64,000 bases of DNA from UBA11591 sp040220895 (GTDB taxonomy: Bacteria > Bacteroidota > Bacteroidia > Flavobacteriales_E > Vicingaceae): assembly GCA_040220895.1 (NCBI GenBank), contig JAVJVY010000022.1, forward strand, positions 1 through 64,000, given 5' to 3'. The notes under the pieces were generated by a model. The model was not told the DNA's origin, made no database searches, and worked only from the letters and a program-made list of their open reading frames with translations. The position numbers and the translations under genes were made by a program. Shown here in pieces: positions 34,349-44,199 of this stretch (positions are counted from its first letter, which is position 1; the number at the start of each line of letters is the position of its first letter).

Positions 34349-35017
34349 ATGAAACTACATAGCAATAAGCTCTTATTGATTCTGTTTCTACTTATCGGCA
34401 TTCGGTATTTGATCTCCTGTGATCCTGAACTACGCTTTGAAGCAGCTCAACCCGAATCTGGAAAGAACCGCTCGTCGTTTAAGAAAAAATACCTGGGAAA
34501 CTATGTCGGGTTGACTGACAGCAGTATTCTCTCCATCAGTTCGACGACCATTAAACAAGAATGGCAATACGACGGTAAAATTGCCAAAACGGATGTGGAT
34601 ACCATGAAGGATGTTCAATTGGTCAACGGATATATTCTGGGCCTGACAGAAGGTGACTCCATTCCTTACACGGTTGTAGGAGATAGCATAAGTTACCAGT
34701 GGAGACCCAAAGAGACCTTGTTTAGTATTTCGGAACATCAGGTTTTGCGCCATTATAAAGGCATGTATTTTCTGAACAGCAAAATAGATGACTATTGGGT
34801 GGTAAAATTATTGAAGTTCAATAAGGGCATCCTCGAATTGACAAATATTGAGGGTGGTAAGGAAGAAATAGCCAAGGTGCGAGAACTTGCCAAGAACGCC
34901 ATGAAAATAGGTGAAGGCGGTGATACTACCTATGTTTTTAATCCAACCAGAAAGGAATTGTCTGCCATAATTACTTCAGAGGTTGTTTCAAAAGCTTCCT
35001 TGTTCCGAAAACGCTAG
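34349..35017 (+). CDS. Hypothetical lipoprotein
   Basis: The 222-residue protein has a hydrophobic leader ending YLISC, a lipobox with Cys at about residue 24. The mature part has mixed beta-strand character (SILSISSTTIKQEWQYDG, YWVVKLLKFNKGILELTN). I recognise no family. It is probably anchored to the outer membrane. The 169-nt gap downstream holds no feature that I can support. Confidence 0.6.
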   Translation: MKLHSNKLLLILFLLIGIRYLISCDPELRFEAAQPESGKNRSSFKKKYLGNYVGLTDSSILSISSTTIKQEWQYDGKIAKTDVDTMKDVQLVNGYILGLTEGDSIPYTVVGDSISYQWRPKETLFSISEHQVLRHYKGMYFLNSKIDDYWVVKLLKFNKGILELTNIEGGKEEIAKVRELAKNAMKIGEGGDTTYVFNPTRKELSAIITSEVVSKASLFRKR

Positions 35018-35186
35018 AACAGGCCAATAAGGTGTCAGGCCAAACCAGTTAAAAAACTAATTTCTACAGGGAGTTAGGACGTATCCGTTAATCGTCGTTA
35101 TGGTGCATTTAATATAGTCTATTAAAAAAGGGTGCTCATTTTCATAAGAAATAAAATGAAAATAACTTTAGCGCCTTCATTAAACA

Positions 35187-35786
35187 TTGCAGTTCTCTAA
35201 AATCGAAATTGATTTGGACAACTTACTCAAAGACATTAAAAAATGCACCGTTTGTGCATCTTATTTGAAAGACGGTGTTAATCCTGTTTTGACGGCCAGC
35301 AACGAAAGTAAGATCATCATCATAGGACAGGCACCTGGACGAGTGGTTCACCGAAGCGGAATTCCTTGGGATGACAAAAGCGGTGACAATCTCAGGAATT
35401 GGCTGAACATGAATAAAGATGAATTTTACAACCCTGCCATCATTTCGCTCATGCCCATGGGTTTCTGTTACCCGGGTAGTGGTAAAAGCGGTGATCTTCC
35501 TCCAAGGCCTGAATGTGCCCCATTGTGGCACGAACCACTGTTGTCAAAGATGAAAAGTGTCCAACTTATTCTTCTTATCGGGCAATACGCACAGAACTAT
35601 TACTTGGGTAAAAATGCTCAGAAGACCCTAACTGAAACAGTTCGATCTTATACCAATTATTTGCCATCCCATTTTCCTCTCCCCCACCCTTCACCCAGAA
35701 ATAATATCTGGCAAACGAAAAACCCTTGGTTTCAACTCGACGTTCTCCCAGCACTGAAGCAGGAGGTAGGAAAAGTTTTATCTTAG
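35187..35786 (+). CDS. Uracil-DNA glycosylase family protein
   Basis: The 199-residue protein (TTG start) has a CTVCASYLKDGVNPVL opening, IIIIGQAPGRVVHRSGIPWD as the active-site loop region, and LPHPSPRN, the His-containing C-terminal loop. It resembles the UDG superfamily around families 4/5, but with LPPRPECAPLWH and without a full four-Cys Fe-S set that I can confirm. It probably acts on damaged bases or related nucleotides. Confidence 0.75.
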   Translation: MQFSKIEIDLDNLLKDIKKCTVCASYLKDGVNPVLTASNESKIIIIGQAPGRVVHRSGIPWDDKSGDNLRNWLNMNKDEFYNPAIISLMPMGFCYPGSGKSGDLPPRPECAPLWHEPLLSKMKSVQLILLIGQYAQNYYLGKNAQKTLTETVRSYTNYLPSHFPLPHPSPRNNIWQTKNPWFQLDVLPALKQEVGKVLS

Positions 35787-35817
35787 TTTTTTAACTGCCC
35801 AATTAAGTGAGAAACGA

Positions 35818-36258
35818 ATGACCGAGGCGATACCGATCATCGATCACCTTCAGATAACTGTCAAAGACCTAAAGTCCGCAGAAATGTTCTACGATAAACT
35901 AATGCCCATCCTGGGTTTTGACCTGAACTTGAAATCAAAAGGTAAAGTTGAAGAACATGAATTTGATGTCATTGAATACGTACATCCAAAAATTACCATC
36001 GGTTTTAATTCTCCCAGGTCGGTATTTGTGGATGAATTCGTGCACAGGCGAAAGCCCGGTGCTCTTCACCACCTGGCATTTAAAGCATCATCCGTCACCG
36101 AGGTGAATTCACTTGCAAAACAGTTAGGTGACATCGGTGCAAACATCGTAGACGGGCCCGGATATTTTCCCCAACACGGAGAGTATTATTACGCTGTATT
36201 TTTCAAGGACCCCGATGGCATTAAGCTGGAGATCATGTATGAGAAGAAAATGAAATAG
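35818..36258 (+). CDS. VOC (glyoxalase/bleomycin resistance) family protein
   Basis: The 146-residue protein has two beta-alpha-beta3 modules. IDHLQITVKDLKSAEMFYDK is the first module's His-containing start, HHLAFKASSVTEVNSLAKQL the second, and FFKDPDGIKLEIMYE the last, with a Glu metal ligand. It probably binds a divalent metal and acts on a small substrate that cannot be named. Confidence 0.85.
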   Translation: MTEAIPIIDHLQITVKDLKSAEMFYDKLMPILGFDLNLKSKGKVEEHEFDVIEYVHPKITIGFNSPRSVFVDEFVHRRKPGALHHLAFKASSVTEVNSLAKQLGDIGANIVDGPGYFPQHGEYYYAVFFKDPDGIKLEIMYEKKMK

Positions 36259-36305
36259 TGATAATGATCTTGATGATCGTTTTATCTTTAGTGATTGATT
36301 AACCA

Positions 36306-37217
36306 ATGCTCATGAATAAGCTACTTTCATGCCTCCCCCTATTTCTTGTGACAAACCTGATGGGTCAAGTTCTGCCTCCGCATGTGGAGTTTGAGGAATT
36401 GGGATTGAGTTTTGACATCCCCACAGGCTGGAGCGGTCAGATAGAAGGAGACTACATCTACTTGGGGCATCAGACCATTCCCGGACTTATGATCCTATCT
36501 GAAAACAACAGTAAAAATACCGCTGACCTGAAAATACTGGCCGAGCAAGGAATTAATGACCAGGCAGTTAACCTTAAACCGATTGGCGACTTTAGTACCA
36601 TTGGAAATAACCGGGTTGAAGGTATGTACGAGGGTATGTTCGATGGAGCATCAGCAAAATGCTATGCTATAGGCCTGATCAATGGCCTTGGAAAGGGCGT
36701 CAATGTTCTATTGGTAGCGGATGCTTCGGTATACAGCGACCAGGAGCACAAGGCCGAGGCTAGGAAAATGGCAAATTCTATACGCTTTTTTGAGGCCAGG
36801 GAAACAGCGGCTACCAAAGCATTGAAAAGCAAGATCATTGGCAAACAATTGAAATACATGTATACCAGTTCAAGTTCTGATTACACGGGGGGTTACTCGG
36901 GAACTTCCGTGACAACAACCATCGATCTTTGTTCCGGGGGTCAATTTCATTATTACTCAAATTCCAATAGCAGCTTTTCCGCAGGTGGGATTGATTCAGA
37001 AGGTTCCACCGTCTCTGATGTCGGATCGGGATACGTGAATTCTAATGCAAATGAACAAGGGGTCTACACCATCTTTTCGGTGGCAAATAAATCATACCTG
37101 ACCCTCAATTTTGAGAGCGGCGAAGTATATGAATATCAGATCTCGGAGTCGGCTGAAAGTGAGACATTTCTTAATGGTGATCGCTTTTTTGTGATCGAAA
37201 GCGAAGCTTGCAGATAA
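36306..37217 (+). CDS. Hypothetical secreted protein
   Basis: The 303-residue protein has a signal peptide ending NLMGQ. Residues about 25-170 look like a photosystem-reaction-like or DUF1795-type beta domain (ELGLSFDIPTGWSGQIEGDY..ARKMANSIRFFEA), seen in other Bacteroidota secreted proteins. Residues about 180-300 form a second domain rich in Ser, Gly and Tyr (YTSSSSDYTGGYSGTSVTTT) that looks like a small beta-sheet module. No enzyme motif is visible. Confidence 0.55.
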   Translation: MLMNKLLSCLPLFLVTNLMGQVLPPHVEFEELGLSFDIPTGWSGQIEGDYIYLGHQTIPGLMILSENNSKNTADLKILAEQGINDQAVNLKPIGDFSTIGNNRVEGMYEGMFDGASAKCYAIGLINGLGKGVNVLLVADASVYSDQEHKAEARKMANSIRFFEARETAATKALKSKIIGKQLKYMYTSSSSDYTGGYSGTSVTTTIDLCSGGQFHYYSNSNSSFSAGGIDSEGSTVSDVGSGYVNSNANEQGVYTIFSVANKSYLTLNFESGEVYEYQISESAESETFLNGDRFFVIESEACR

Positions 37218-37226
37218 ACTTTCGGG

Positions 37227-37781
37227 ATGGATGTTTTTGAAAGGTACTATTGCCATGCAGTGCTGTCCTTAGGAGAAAGCCATCGCTCCTACCACAACAA
37301 CGAATACGGATTCCCGGCCAAATCAGATAATGAATTGTTCAAGCGTTTGATGCTCGAAGTAAATCAGGCAGGGCTTTCATGGACGACAATACTAAATAAA
37401 AAAGAAGGCCTGATCGATGCTTACGACTCCTTTGAGATTGAGGTGGTTGCCAACTATACCCAAATTGATCGGGAAAGGTTAATGACCGATTCGCGGGTCA
37501 TACGAAACAAGCTTAAGATCAATGCGGCCATTCACAATGCCAATAGGATCTTGGAAATTCAAAGGGAATTCGGATCCTTTGAAAATTGGCTAAACGTTCA
37601 TTTTCCCAAATCGAAAGAAGAATGGGTACGGCTTTTTAAAAAGACCTTTAAATTCACCGGTGGTGAAATCACCAATGAATTTCTGATTAGCACAGGCTAC
37701 CTCAAGGGAGCGCACCACATCGATTGCCCCACGTATCATCAAGTAGTAAAGGTGAAACCGAAATGGCTGACATTAGAATGA
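37227..37781 (+). CDS. tag: DNA-3-methyladenine glycosylase I family protein
   Basis: The 184-residue protein follows Tag in layout: YHNNEYGFP (usually YHDxEWGxP), LFKRLMLEVNQAGLSWTTIL with the key Glu, RNKLKINAAIHNA, then GAHHIDCPTYH at the C-terminus with the zinc His/Cys residues. The N-terminal zinc Cys is in YYCHA. It should remove 3-methyladenine from DNA. The EW-to-EY change is a small departure. It lies in a run of repair-type genes with the UDG-family protein. Confidence 0.85.
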   Translation: MDVFERYYCHAVLSLGESHRSYHNNEYGFPAKSDNELFKRLMLEVNQAGLSWTTILNKKEGLIDAYDSFEIEVVANYTQIDRERLMTDSRVIRNKLKINAAIHNANRILEIQREFGSFENWLNVHFPKSKEEWVRLFKKTFKFTGGEITNEFLISTGYLKGAHHIDCPTYHQVVKVKPKWLTLE

Positions 37782-37856
37782 TTGACGGCCTATAACAACT
37801 TGCTCATCCGCTCCATTGATTACGCGTATTTTTATCACGCAACAAAATTTTTATTC

Positions 37857-38795
37857 ATGAATCACACACTGATCAAGCATTGCGAAAGTCCCTGGCCCGA
37901 ATTAAACTACGAGAGCTGGAGCGATACCCTTAAAACCTTGCACCTTTGGACCCAGATTGTTGGGAAAATTCGCTTAAAAGCCATGCCATGGCAAAATCAT
38001 TCATGGCACACCAGCCTTTACATAAATTCAAATGGATTGACCACCGGAAGCATGCCCTATAAGAACGGGTTGTTTGAAATTGGATTCGATTTTAAAGAAC
38101 ACGTATTGGTCATATCATCCACCTTCAATGATCGGGTAAAGATCGAACTGGGCCCAAAATCCGTTGCTGATTTTTACACAGAACTATTCTCTGAACTCAA
38201 GAAACTGGGCATCGATATTCGCATTCATGCCAGGCCCAATGAAATGGTAGAAGCCATCCCATTTAAAGAAAACCACAAGCCGGGTCATTATCACCGGCAG
38301 GCAGTCATTAATTACTGGCAAGCTGCTGTAAGCGTTCACAATGTTTTTCAAAAATTCAGAAGCGATTTCATTGGTAAGTGCAGCCCGGTACATTTTTTCT
38401 GGGGCGCCTTTGACATCGCGGTAACACGCTTTTCTGGCCGAAGTGCACCCCTGCATCCAGGTGGAATGCCAAATATGCCCCTGGATGTGATGCAGGAGGC
38501 TTATTCACAGGAAGTTTCGAGTTGTGGCTTCTGGCCCGGTGGCGACAGCTTTCCCATGCCCGCATTCTATGCATATGCCTATCCATCTCACCCTGAATAT
38601 GGCAATCAAAAAGTATTACCACCAGCGGCTTTCTGGAGTTCAGAAATGGGTGAGTTCTTTTTAAAATACGACGATGTACGCAAAGCCAGTGACCCCGAAA
38701 AAATGCTGTTGTCCTTTCTGAAATCTACCTACAAGGCTGCTGCCGATTTGGCCAAATGGGACAGAAAATCATTGGAAAAGATTGAGATTACTTAA
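37857..38795 (+). CDS. DUF5996 family protein
   Basis: From the ATG at 37857 (312 residues) the protein begins at the usual DUF5996 boundary, WPELNYESWSDTLKTLHLWT, and has QIVGKIRLKAMPWQNHSWH, then FWGAFDIAVTRFSGR and the C-terminal ASCGF/FYAYAYP segment. An upstream TTG extension to 37782 is unlikely to be translated. The family is conserved in bacteria but uncharacterised; the many Trp and His residues hint at a binding pocket. Confidence 0.75.
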   Translation: MNHTLIKHCESPWPELNYESWSDTLKTLHLWTQIVGKIRLKAMPWQNHSWHTSLYINSNGLTTGSMPYKNGLFEIGFDFKEHVLVISSTFNDRVKIELGPKSVADFYTELFSELKKLGIDIRIHARPNEMVEAIPFKENHKPGHYHRQAVINYWQAAVSVHNVFQKFRSDFIGKCSPVHFFWGAFDIAVTRFSGRSAPLHPGGMPNMPLDVMQEAYSQEVSSCGFWPGGDSFPMPAFYAYAYPSHPEYGNQKVLPPAAFWSSEMGEFFLKYDDVRKASDPEKMLLSFLKSTYKAAADLAKWDRKSLEKIEIT

Positions 38796-38932
38796 TTGAT
38801 ATAACACAACAGGCATTCTTTGAGTAAAGAGCAAAAGAAATTTGCAAAATCCAGAATTTCATTCATCTTTACTTTCATATTTAATTGAGTTGATTTACTT
38901 ACGTACTAGATAATAAAATAAGCCACACAAAT

Positions 38933-39361
38933 ATGAAAGAGTTTAAAGAATTTATTAGCAGAGGCAATGTCCTGGACATGGCCGTTGGTCTGATTTTAGC
39001 CACCTATTTCGGTGCCATTGTAAAATCACTGGTCAACGACATTTTAATGCCACCCATTGGCATGATTTTGGGAGGGGTTGATTTTAATGAATTGAAGCTC
39101 GTTGTTCAAGCTGAAGTTTTGGAATCAGCTCAGGGCGCGGCTGATGGAAGCCCGGAAGTGGCCATCGCGTACGGAACTTTTATCAACACCATCATCACTT
39201 TCATCATCGTGGCTTACGCCATATTCATGGTAGTAAAAGTGTACAACCGCATGAAAGCCAAAATGGAGAAAAAGGAGGAAGAAGCTCCTGCTGCCATCCC
39301 CGAGCCAACCAAAGAAGAAGTCCTTCTAACCGAGATTCGGGACCTGTTGAAAAAGGATTGA
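38933..39361 (+). CDS. mscL: Large-conductance mechanosensitive channel MscL
   Basis: The 142-residue protein has the MscL architecture: the amphipathic N-terminus MKEFKEFISRGNVLDMAVG, TM1 (LILATYFGAIVKSLVNDILM), a periplasmic loop with GGVDFNELKLVV, TM2 (INTIITFIIVAYAIFMVV) and a charged C-terminal helix (KVYNRMKAKMEKKEEEAP). It releases solutes on hypo-osmotic shock. It converges with the pyruvate carboxylase gene, one nucleotide apart. Confidence 0.95.
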   Translation: MKEFKEFISRGNVLDMAVGLILATYFGAIVKSLVNDILMPPIGMILGGVDFNELKLVVQAEVLESAQGAADGSPEVAIAYGTFINTIITFIIVAYAIFMVVKVYNRMKAKMEKKEEEAPAAIPEPTKEEVLLTEIRDLLKKD

Positions 39362-39362
39362 T

Positions 39363-42300
39363 TCAATCCATGCTCAGGATCAAGTCCTCGGAATTTACCA
39401 TGCTACCGCCTTTTAGGTAAATTTTCTTTACTTCTCCCTGATTTGGGGCGGTTACGGTGGTTTCCATTTTCATGGCCTCGATAACAAAAAGTGGCTCGTT
39501 TTTCACAACTTTCTGACCGCCTTTTACCAGTACCTTGCTTAAAAGACCTTGCAATGGTGCTCCAACTTCTTTCTCATTATTTGGGTCGGCCTTGGCATTT
39601 TCGATCTTCTGGATATCCAGGGATTTATCGGCAATTTCAACGTTACGCGTCTGCCCGTTAACCTTAAAAAAAACAGTGCGCATTCCGTCGGCATTGGGCT
39701 GTCCGACACTCAGGTATTTCAAGATTATGGTCTTTCCAGGGGAAAGGTGAATAACGGCCTCTTCGTGTGGCTTCATGCCATAAAAGAAATTCCTGGTAGG
39801 GATCGTACTCACGCTGTGAAATTCCATGTAAAACTTATGCGCATCTTCCCAAACCCTGGGATAAAGTTTCCAGGAAAGGAAATCAGTAATGACCAAGGGT
39901 CGTCCAAAATCCTTCTGAAAACGCTTAGAGAATTCCTTGAATTCCAGGTCAAAATTAACCGGCTTCAAATGTGAATTCGGGCGATTGGAATAAGGTTTTT
40001 GATCTTTTAAAATGATGGATTGAAGTTTTTTAGGAAATCCCCCGACGGGTTGCCCGAGGTCTCCTCTAAAATAACTCTGGACGGAGTCTGGAAAACTTAT
40101 ACCATCGCCTTTTTCCAAAACATCGGCAACGGTCAATCCGTTGCTGACCAGGTACTGAGCCATGTCTCCAACAACCTTACTACTGGGTGTCACCTTGATC
40201 ACATCACCGAACAAGTCGTTAACCTCCGCATAGCGCTCTTTGATCTCATGAAACTTTTCTCCTAGACCCAAAGCGATTGCCTGCGGTCTTAAATTACTGT
40301 ATTGCCCACCCGGAATCTCGTGATGATAGACTTCGGCCGTTCCGGCTTTTAAGCCACTTTCAAATGGGTAATAGTGCTCCCGTATCGTCTCCCAATAATT
40401 GCTGAATTCATTGAGGCTCTTGATGTTATATGGATTTTCCCTTTTGTGGAACCTCATCATTTCGACGATGGAATTAAAATTGGGCTGTGAAGTCAGCCCA
40501 CTCAAGCCTCCCAGTGCCACATCGACCACGTCAACACCGGCCTCGATGGCCTTCAGATAAGTGGCACATTGAACGGCAGAAGTATCATGGGTATGAAGGT
40601 GGATCGGTAGATTGGTTTCGCTCTTCAAGGCCGAAATCAATTCGGAAGCGGCATAGGGTTTTAGCAGGCCGGCCATGTCCTTAATTGCCAGTATGTGAGC
40701 CCCGGAATTCTCGATGTCTTTGGCTAAATTGATGTAATAATCAAGGTTATACTTGCTCCGTTTAGGGTCCAGGATATCACCTGTGTAGCACAGCGACACT
40801 TCGGCCAGTCCTCCTGTCCTATTCCTGACAAAGTTGATGCTTGGTTCCATGGCCTTCATCCAATTCAGCGAATCGAAGATCCTGAACACGTCCACCCCCG
40901 TTTCCCAGGCTTGTTCAACAAACTTCTCTATCAGATTGTCGGGGTAGGCAGTGTACCCTACGGCATTACTTCCACGCAGCAACATTTGAAGTAAAATATT
41001 CGGGGCGGCCCTTCGCAATTCCATCAGTCTTTTCCATGGATCTTCATGGAGGAAACGCAGGCAGACATCAAACGTCGCTCCGCCCCATACTTCTAAACTG
41101 AATGTTTGAGGGTGCTCCTTGGCAAAGGCCTCGGTGACAGCTAACATGTCAATGGTTCTCATTCGCGTTGCCAACAGGCTTTGGTGGGCATCACGCATGG
41201 TCGTGTCGGTATAGTGGATCTTCTTTTCTTTTTTCAACCATTCACAAAAGGCTTCGGGTCCCAGTTTCGTGAGTAAGTCCTTACTGCCTTTGGGGTATTC
41301 AATATAGGGATCAAACGAAGGGACCACCGGATCTTCAAGTCGTTTGTTGGAATCGGTGAACTTGACGTCCGGATTACCATTGACAATGACATCAGCCAAG
41401 AACTTAGCCGCTTTTGTCGCCCGGTCCAATTGGGTTTTGAACAGGAACAATTCAGGTGTCGCCTGTATGAAGTTAACACTTGCTTTGCCACTTCTAAATA
41501 CCTCATGTTCAATGATGTTGATCAAGAAAGGGATGTTGGTTTTTACGCCCCTGATCCGAAATTCGCGCAGTGCTCGGTCCATTTTACGGCATGCCCCGTC
41601 CAGAGTGCGGCTGTGCGCACTCACTTTGACTAGCATAGAATCAAAAAACGGGCTCACTGTAACCCCTTGGTACAAACTACCGGTATCCAGGCGAATTCCA
41701 AAACCGGCCGCACTTCGGTAGGTTGTTATCGTGCCATAGTCGGGTTGGAAGTTCTTTTCCGGATCTTCGGTTGTAATGCGACATTGAATGGCAAAACCCG
41801 CAATACTCATTGATTCCTGACCCGGTATCTTAATTTGCTGATCGCTGAGTTTGTAACCCCCTGCAATAAATATCTGTGTCTTCACGAGGTCAATTCCCGT
41901 GACCATCTCTGTTACCGTATGTTCCACCTGTATGCGCGGATTGACTTCAATAAAGTAAATACGTTGTTTTTTATCTACCAGGAATTCCACCGTACCCACG
42001 TTGTTGTAATTGACATAGCGCGCAATGTCTATGGCATAATCATAGAGCTGATCTTTGACCTTTTGCGCTAATCCCGGTGCAGGAGCTACTTCAACCACCT
42101 TTTGAAATCTGCGTTGGACAGAACAATCGCGTTCAAACAGGTGAACAATGTTGCCGTGATGATCGCCCACCAACTGAATCTCGATGTGTTTTGGATCTTC
42201 GATGAATTTTTCCAAAAAAACCGTATCATCTCCAAAAGCGTTCAAGGCCTCCCGCCTGGCTTCCTCAAATGAATTTTCGAGTTCGGAAGCGGCGCGAATA

Positions 42301-42815
42301 ATGCGCATACCTCTGCCTCCGCCACCTGATGCTGCTTTTAAAATCACCGGAAATCCTATTCTTGTTGCTTCACCGAGCGCCGTCTTTAGCGTTTTTAGGT
42401 CTTTATTACTACTCTCTATTACCGGTACTTTGCATTTCTGGGCAATGATCTTCGCGCTAATTTTGTCGCCCAATTGCTCCATGATCTTTGGTGATGGCCC
42501 AATGAAGATGATCCCTTTCTCGGCGCATTTCCGGGCGAATTCCGGATTTTCTGACAAGAAACCGTAACCTGGATGAATGGCATCGACATTTTTTTCAACG
42601 GCCAGATGTAATATGGCGTCGATGTCTAAGTATGGTTTTAGGGGTTCATTATTCCTGCCGATCTGGTAGCTTTCATCGGCTTTGTACCGGTGCTGACTGT
42701 ATCGATCCTCATAGGTGTAGATCCCCACTGTGCTGATGTTCAGTTCTACACAGGCACGGTATATACGGATGGCAATCTCGCCTCGATTGGCAACTAATAT
42801 TTTTTTAATCTTCAT
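39363..42815 (-). CDS. pyc: Pyruvate carboxylase
   Basis: The single-chain biotin enzyme makes oxaloacetate from pyruvate and bicarbonate with ATP. Of 1150 residues, about 1-450 are biotin carboxylase (KILVANRGEIAIRIYRAC, GGGGRGMRI, IEVNPRIQVEHTVTEM). About 530-800 are the carboxyltransferase TIM barrel (TMRDAHQSLLATR, HTHDTSAVQCATYL). Next is the tetramerisation/PC-OADA domain. The C-terminal biotinyl domain carries EAMKMETT with K1116 as the biotinylated lysine. Length and domain order are as in typical pyruvate carboxylases. Its 5' flank leads to a divergent gene at 42971. Confidence 0.95.
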   Translation of the reverse strand: MKIKKILVANRGEIAIRIYRACVELNISTVGIYTYEDRYSQHRYKADESYQIGRNNEPLKPYLDIDAILHLAVEKNVDAIHPGYGFLSENPEFARKCAEKGIIFIGPSPKIMEQLGDKISAKIIAQKCKVPVIESSNKDLKTLKTALGEATRIGFPVILKAASGGGGRGMRIIRAASELENSFEEARREALNAFGDDTVFLEKFIEDPKHIEIQLVGDHHGNIVHLFERDCSVQRRFQKVVEVAPAPGLAQKVKDQLYDYAIDIARYVNYNNVGTVEFLVDKKQRIYFIEVNPRIQVEHTVTEMVTGIDLVKTQIFIAGGYKLSDQQIKIPGQESMSIAGFAIQCRITTEDPEKNFQPDYGTITTYRSAAGFGIRLDTGSLYQGVTVSPFFDSMLVKVSAHSRTLDGACRKMDRALREFRIRGVKTNIPFLINIIEHEVFRSGKASVNFIQATPELFLFKTQLDRATKAAKFLADVIVNGNPDVKFTDSNKRLEDPVVPSFDPYIEYPKGSKDLLTKLGPEAFCEWLKKEKKIHYTDTTMRDAHQSLLATRMRTIDMLAVTEAFAKEHPQTFSLEVWGGATFDVCLRFLHEDPWKRLMELRRAAPNILLQMLLRGSNAVGYTAYPDNLIEKFVEQAWETGVDVFRIFDSLNWMKAMEPSINFVRNRTGGLAEVSLCYTGDILDPKRSKYNLDYYINLAKDIENSGAHILAIKDMAGLLKPYAASELISALKSETNLPIHLHTHDTSAVQCATYLKAIEAGVDVVDVALGGLSGLTSQPNFNSIVEMMRFHKRENPYNIKSLNEFSNYWETIREHYYPFESGLKAGTAEVYHHEIPGGQYSNLRPQAIALGLGEKFHEIKERYAEVNDLFGDVIKVTPSSKVVGDMAQYLVSNGLTVADVLEKGDGISFPDSVQSYFRGDLGQPVGGFPKKLQSIILKDQKPYSNRPNSHLKPVNFDLEFKEFSKRFQKDFGRPLVITDFLSWKLYPRVWEDAHKFYMEFHSVSTIPTRNFFYGMKPHEEAVIHLSPGKTIILKYLSVGQPNADGMRTVFFKVNGQTRNVEIADKSLDIQKIENAKADPNNEKEVGAPLQGLLSKVLVKGGQKVVKNEPLFVIEAMKMETTVTAPNQGEVKKIYLKGGSMVNSEDLILSMD

Positions 42816-42970
42816 GTCGGAGGTTATCTTATTTCTGTCATAATTCTGGGGCCGGAAGCAGTGATTGAACCGACACCATTAAATATAACTCATTACCTGC
42901 TCTCTATCAAAAATTTTGATGAAAAGACGCGGTGGATTGGATTATCTTTGAAAACAAATCAAAAAAGCAA

Positions 42971-43441
42971 ATGGCACAGATAAACCTTGGTATGACCTAC
43001 CGACATACCTTCATTGCCATCATACTCATTGTTCTGGGTGGATTGAGTTTCTTTCTTCATTGGATCTTATCACTGCTCTTAATGGCCCTGGCTGTTTTGT
43101 TTTTTACTGCAAAGTCGGTTTTCGAAGTGGATGGAATAAATATGCGTTTCCGAAAATCAGATGTTTTCCTTCATAAAAAATTTGGAATATGGCGGGTCTT
43201 CAGTGCGGAAGACAAGGTTTTGCTTACACGCACCAGAGAGGCTCAGACCATGAACAGCAGAGGAACATCGGTTACCAGCAATGTGAAAACATTCGATGTA
43301 TTGCTCGATTCCAGTCAGGGACGAATAGAATTGCACGAATTTGGAAATTATCAAAATGCCAAGGAATTGTACAACCTATTCACAATGGATTGCAAATTGC
43401 AGGGAATCGACCTGCTTGAGTTGCAACAGAAAAAACAATGA
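42971..43441 (+). CDS. Hypothetical membrane protein
   Basis: From the ATG at 42971 (156 residues) there are two hydrophobic helices close together (about 10-45) and a soluble, strand-rich C-terminal half (FGIWRVFSAEDKVLLTRTRE, then RIELHEFGNYQNAKELYNLF). A TATCTTTG-type -7 element at 42946-42953, inside the longer TTG-started frame, supports the ATG at 42971. No family recognised. It overlaps the next start (ATGA), implying translational coupling. Confidence 0.5.
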   Translation: MAQINLGMTYRHTFIAIILIVLGGLSFFLHWILSLLLMALAVLFFTAKSVFEVDGINMRFRKSDVFLHKKFGIWRVFSAEDKVLLTRTREAQTMNSRGTSVTSNVKTFDVLLDSSQGRIELHEFGNYQNAKELYNLFTMDCKLQGIDLLELQQKKQ

Positions 43442-44166
43442 TCATTTCCCTGCATAGTCCAAAAGCGGGGGGTGACAGCTTCAAGGAAATTCTACGCAAT
43501 CATTTCGGTAAAGGCCTAAAGGAAGACTACGGCGACATTCCGCTCAATAAAACTCCGGTAGATGCCTTTGCAGCTGCCGATAGCTCTAGAAAAGCGATAA
43601 ACTTAATGTCTTATTTATATCCACTTAAAGGAATAACTTGTATCCATGGTCATTTTGTGGTCTGGAAATACAGCGGACTTATTGGTCGTAATAATGTTCA
43701 TTTTGTCACCTGGCTTCGCGATCCTGCCGAGCGTGTTATTTCCCATTACCATTATTGGAAAAGGACGTATAATCCGTTGGCTTCAGCTCCGCTGCACAAG
43801 CGCATTGTGGATGAGGATTGGTCGCTTGAAAAATTTTGCTTTTCTGAAGAAATGCGCGACGTTTACAGCCGTTTATTATGGAAAGTTCCGATCGAGACAT
43901 TTGATTTTGTCGGCATCACCGAACATTATGAAGAGGACGCCAGTTTCTTTGCTCATAGGTTCCTTAATACCGAGTTAACGAGCATACCATACAGAAATGC
44001 AGGACCCATGTCAAGTAATGGACCTCAAGATGAATCAATGATCAAGCGCCTTAAGGAATTTCACGCAGCAGATTATAAAATCTATGAAGCGGCTCTCAAT
44101 CTCCGCAAATCGAGAGCAAGCTTGGGCGCTGATAATTTCAAAACCAGGACTCTTAACAACAACTAA
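43438..44166 (+). CDS. Sulfotransferase family protein
   Basis: The 242-residue protein opens MIISLHSPKAGGDSFKEIL, the 5'-phosphosulfate loop of PAPS-dependent sulfotransferases, and has VTWLRDPAERVISHYHYW, the 3'-phosphate-binding segment. It should transfer sulfate from PAPS to a carbohydrate, lipid or protein. The acceptor is not evident. The ATG overlaps the upstream stop by ATGA. Confidence 0.8.
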   Translation: MIISLHSPKAGGDSFKEILRNHFGKGLKEDYGDIPLNKTPVDAFAAADSSRKAINLMSYLYPLKGITCIHGHFVVWKYSGLIGRNNVHFVTWLRDPAERVISHYHYWKRTYNPLASAPLHKRIVDEDWSLEKFCFSEEMRDVYSRLLWKVPIETFDFVGITEHYEEDASFFAHRFLNTELTSIPYRNAGPMSSNGPQDESMIKRLKEFHAADYKIYEAALNLRKSRASLGADNFKTRTLNNN

Positions 44167-44169
44167 AGC

Positions 44170-44177
44170 TATCTTTG
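44170..44177 (+). promoter_or_regulatory. -7 promoter element for the gene at 44200
   Basis: TATCTTTG matches the Bacteroidota -7 consensus TAnnTTTG and sits 22 nt before the start codon, leaving a short leader. The -33 element is not clear. Confidence 0.4.
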
Positions 44178-44199
44178 TACCTAAAATAAAAACGTACCT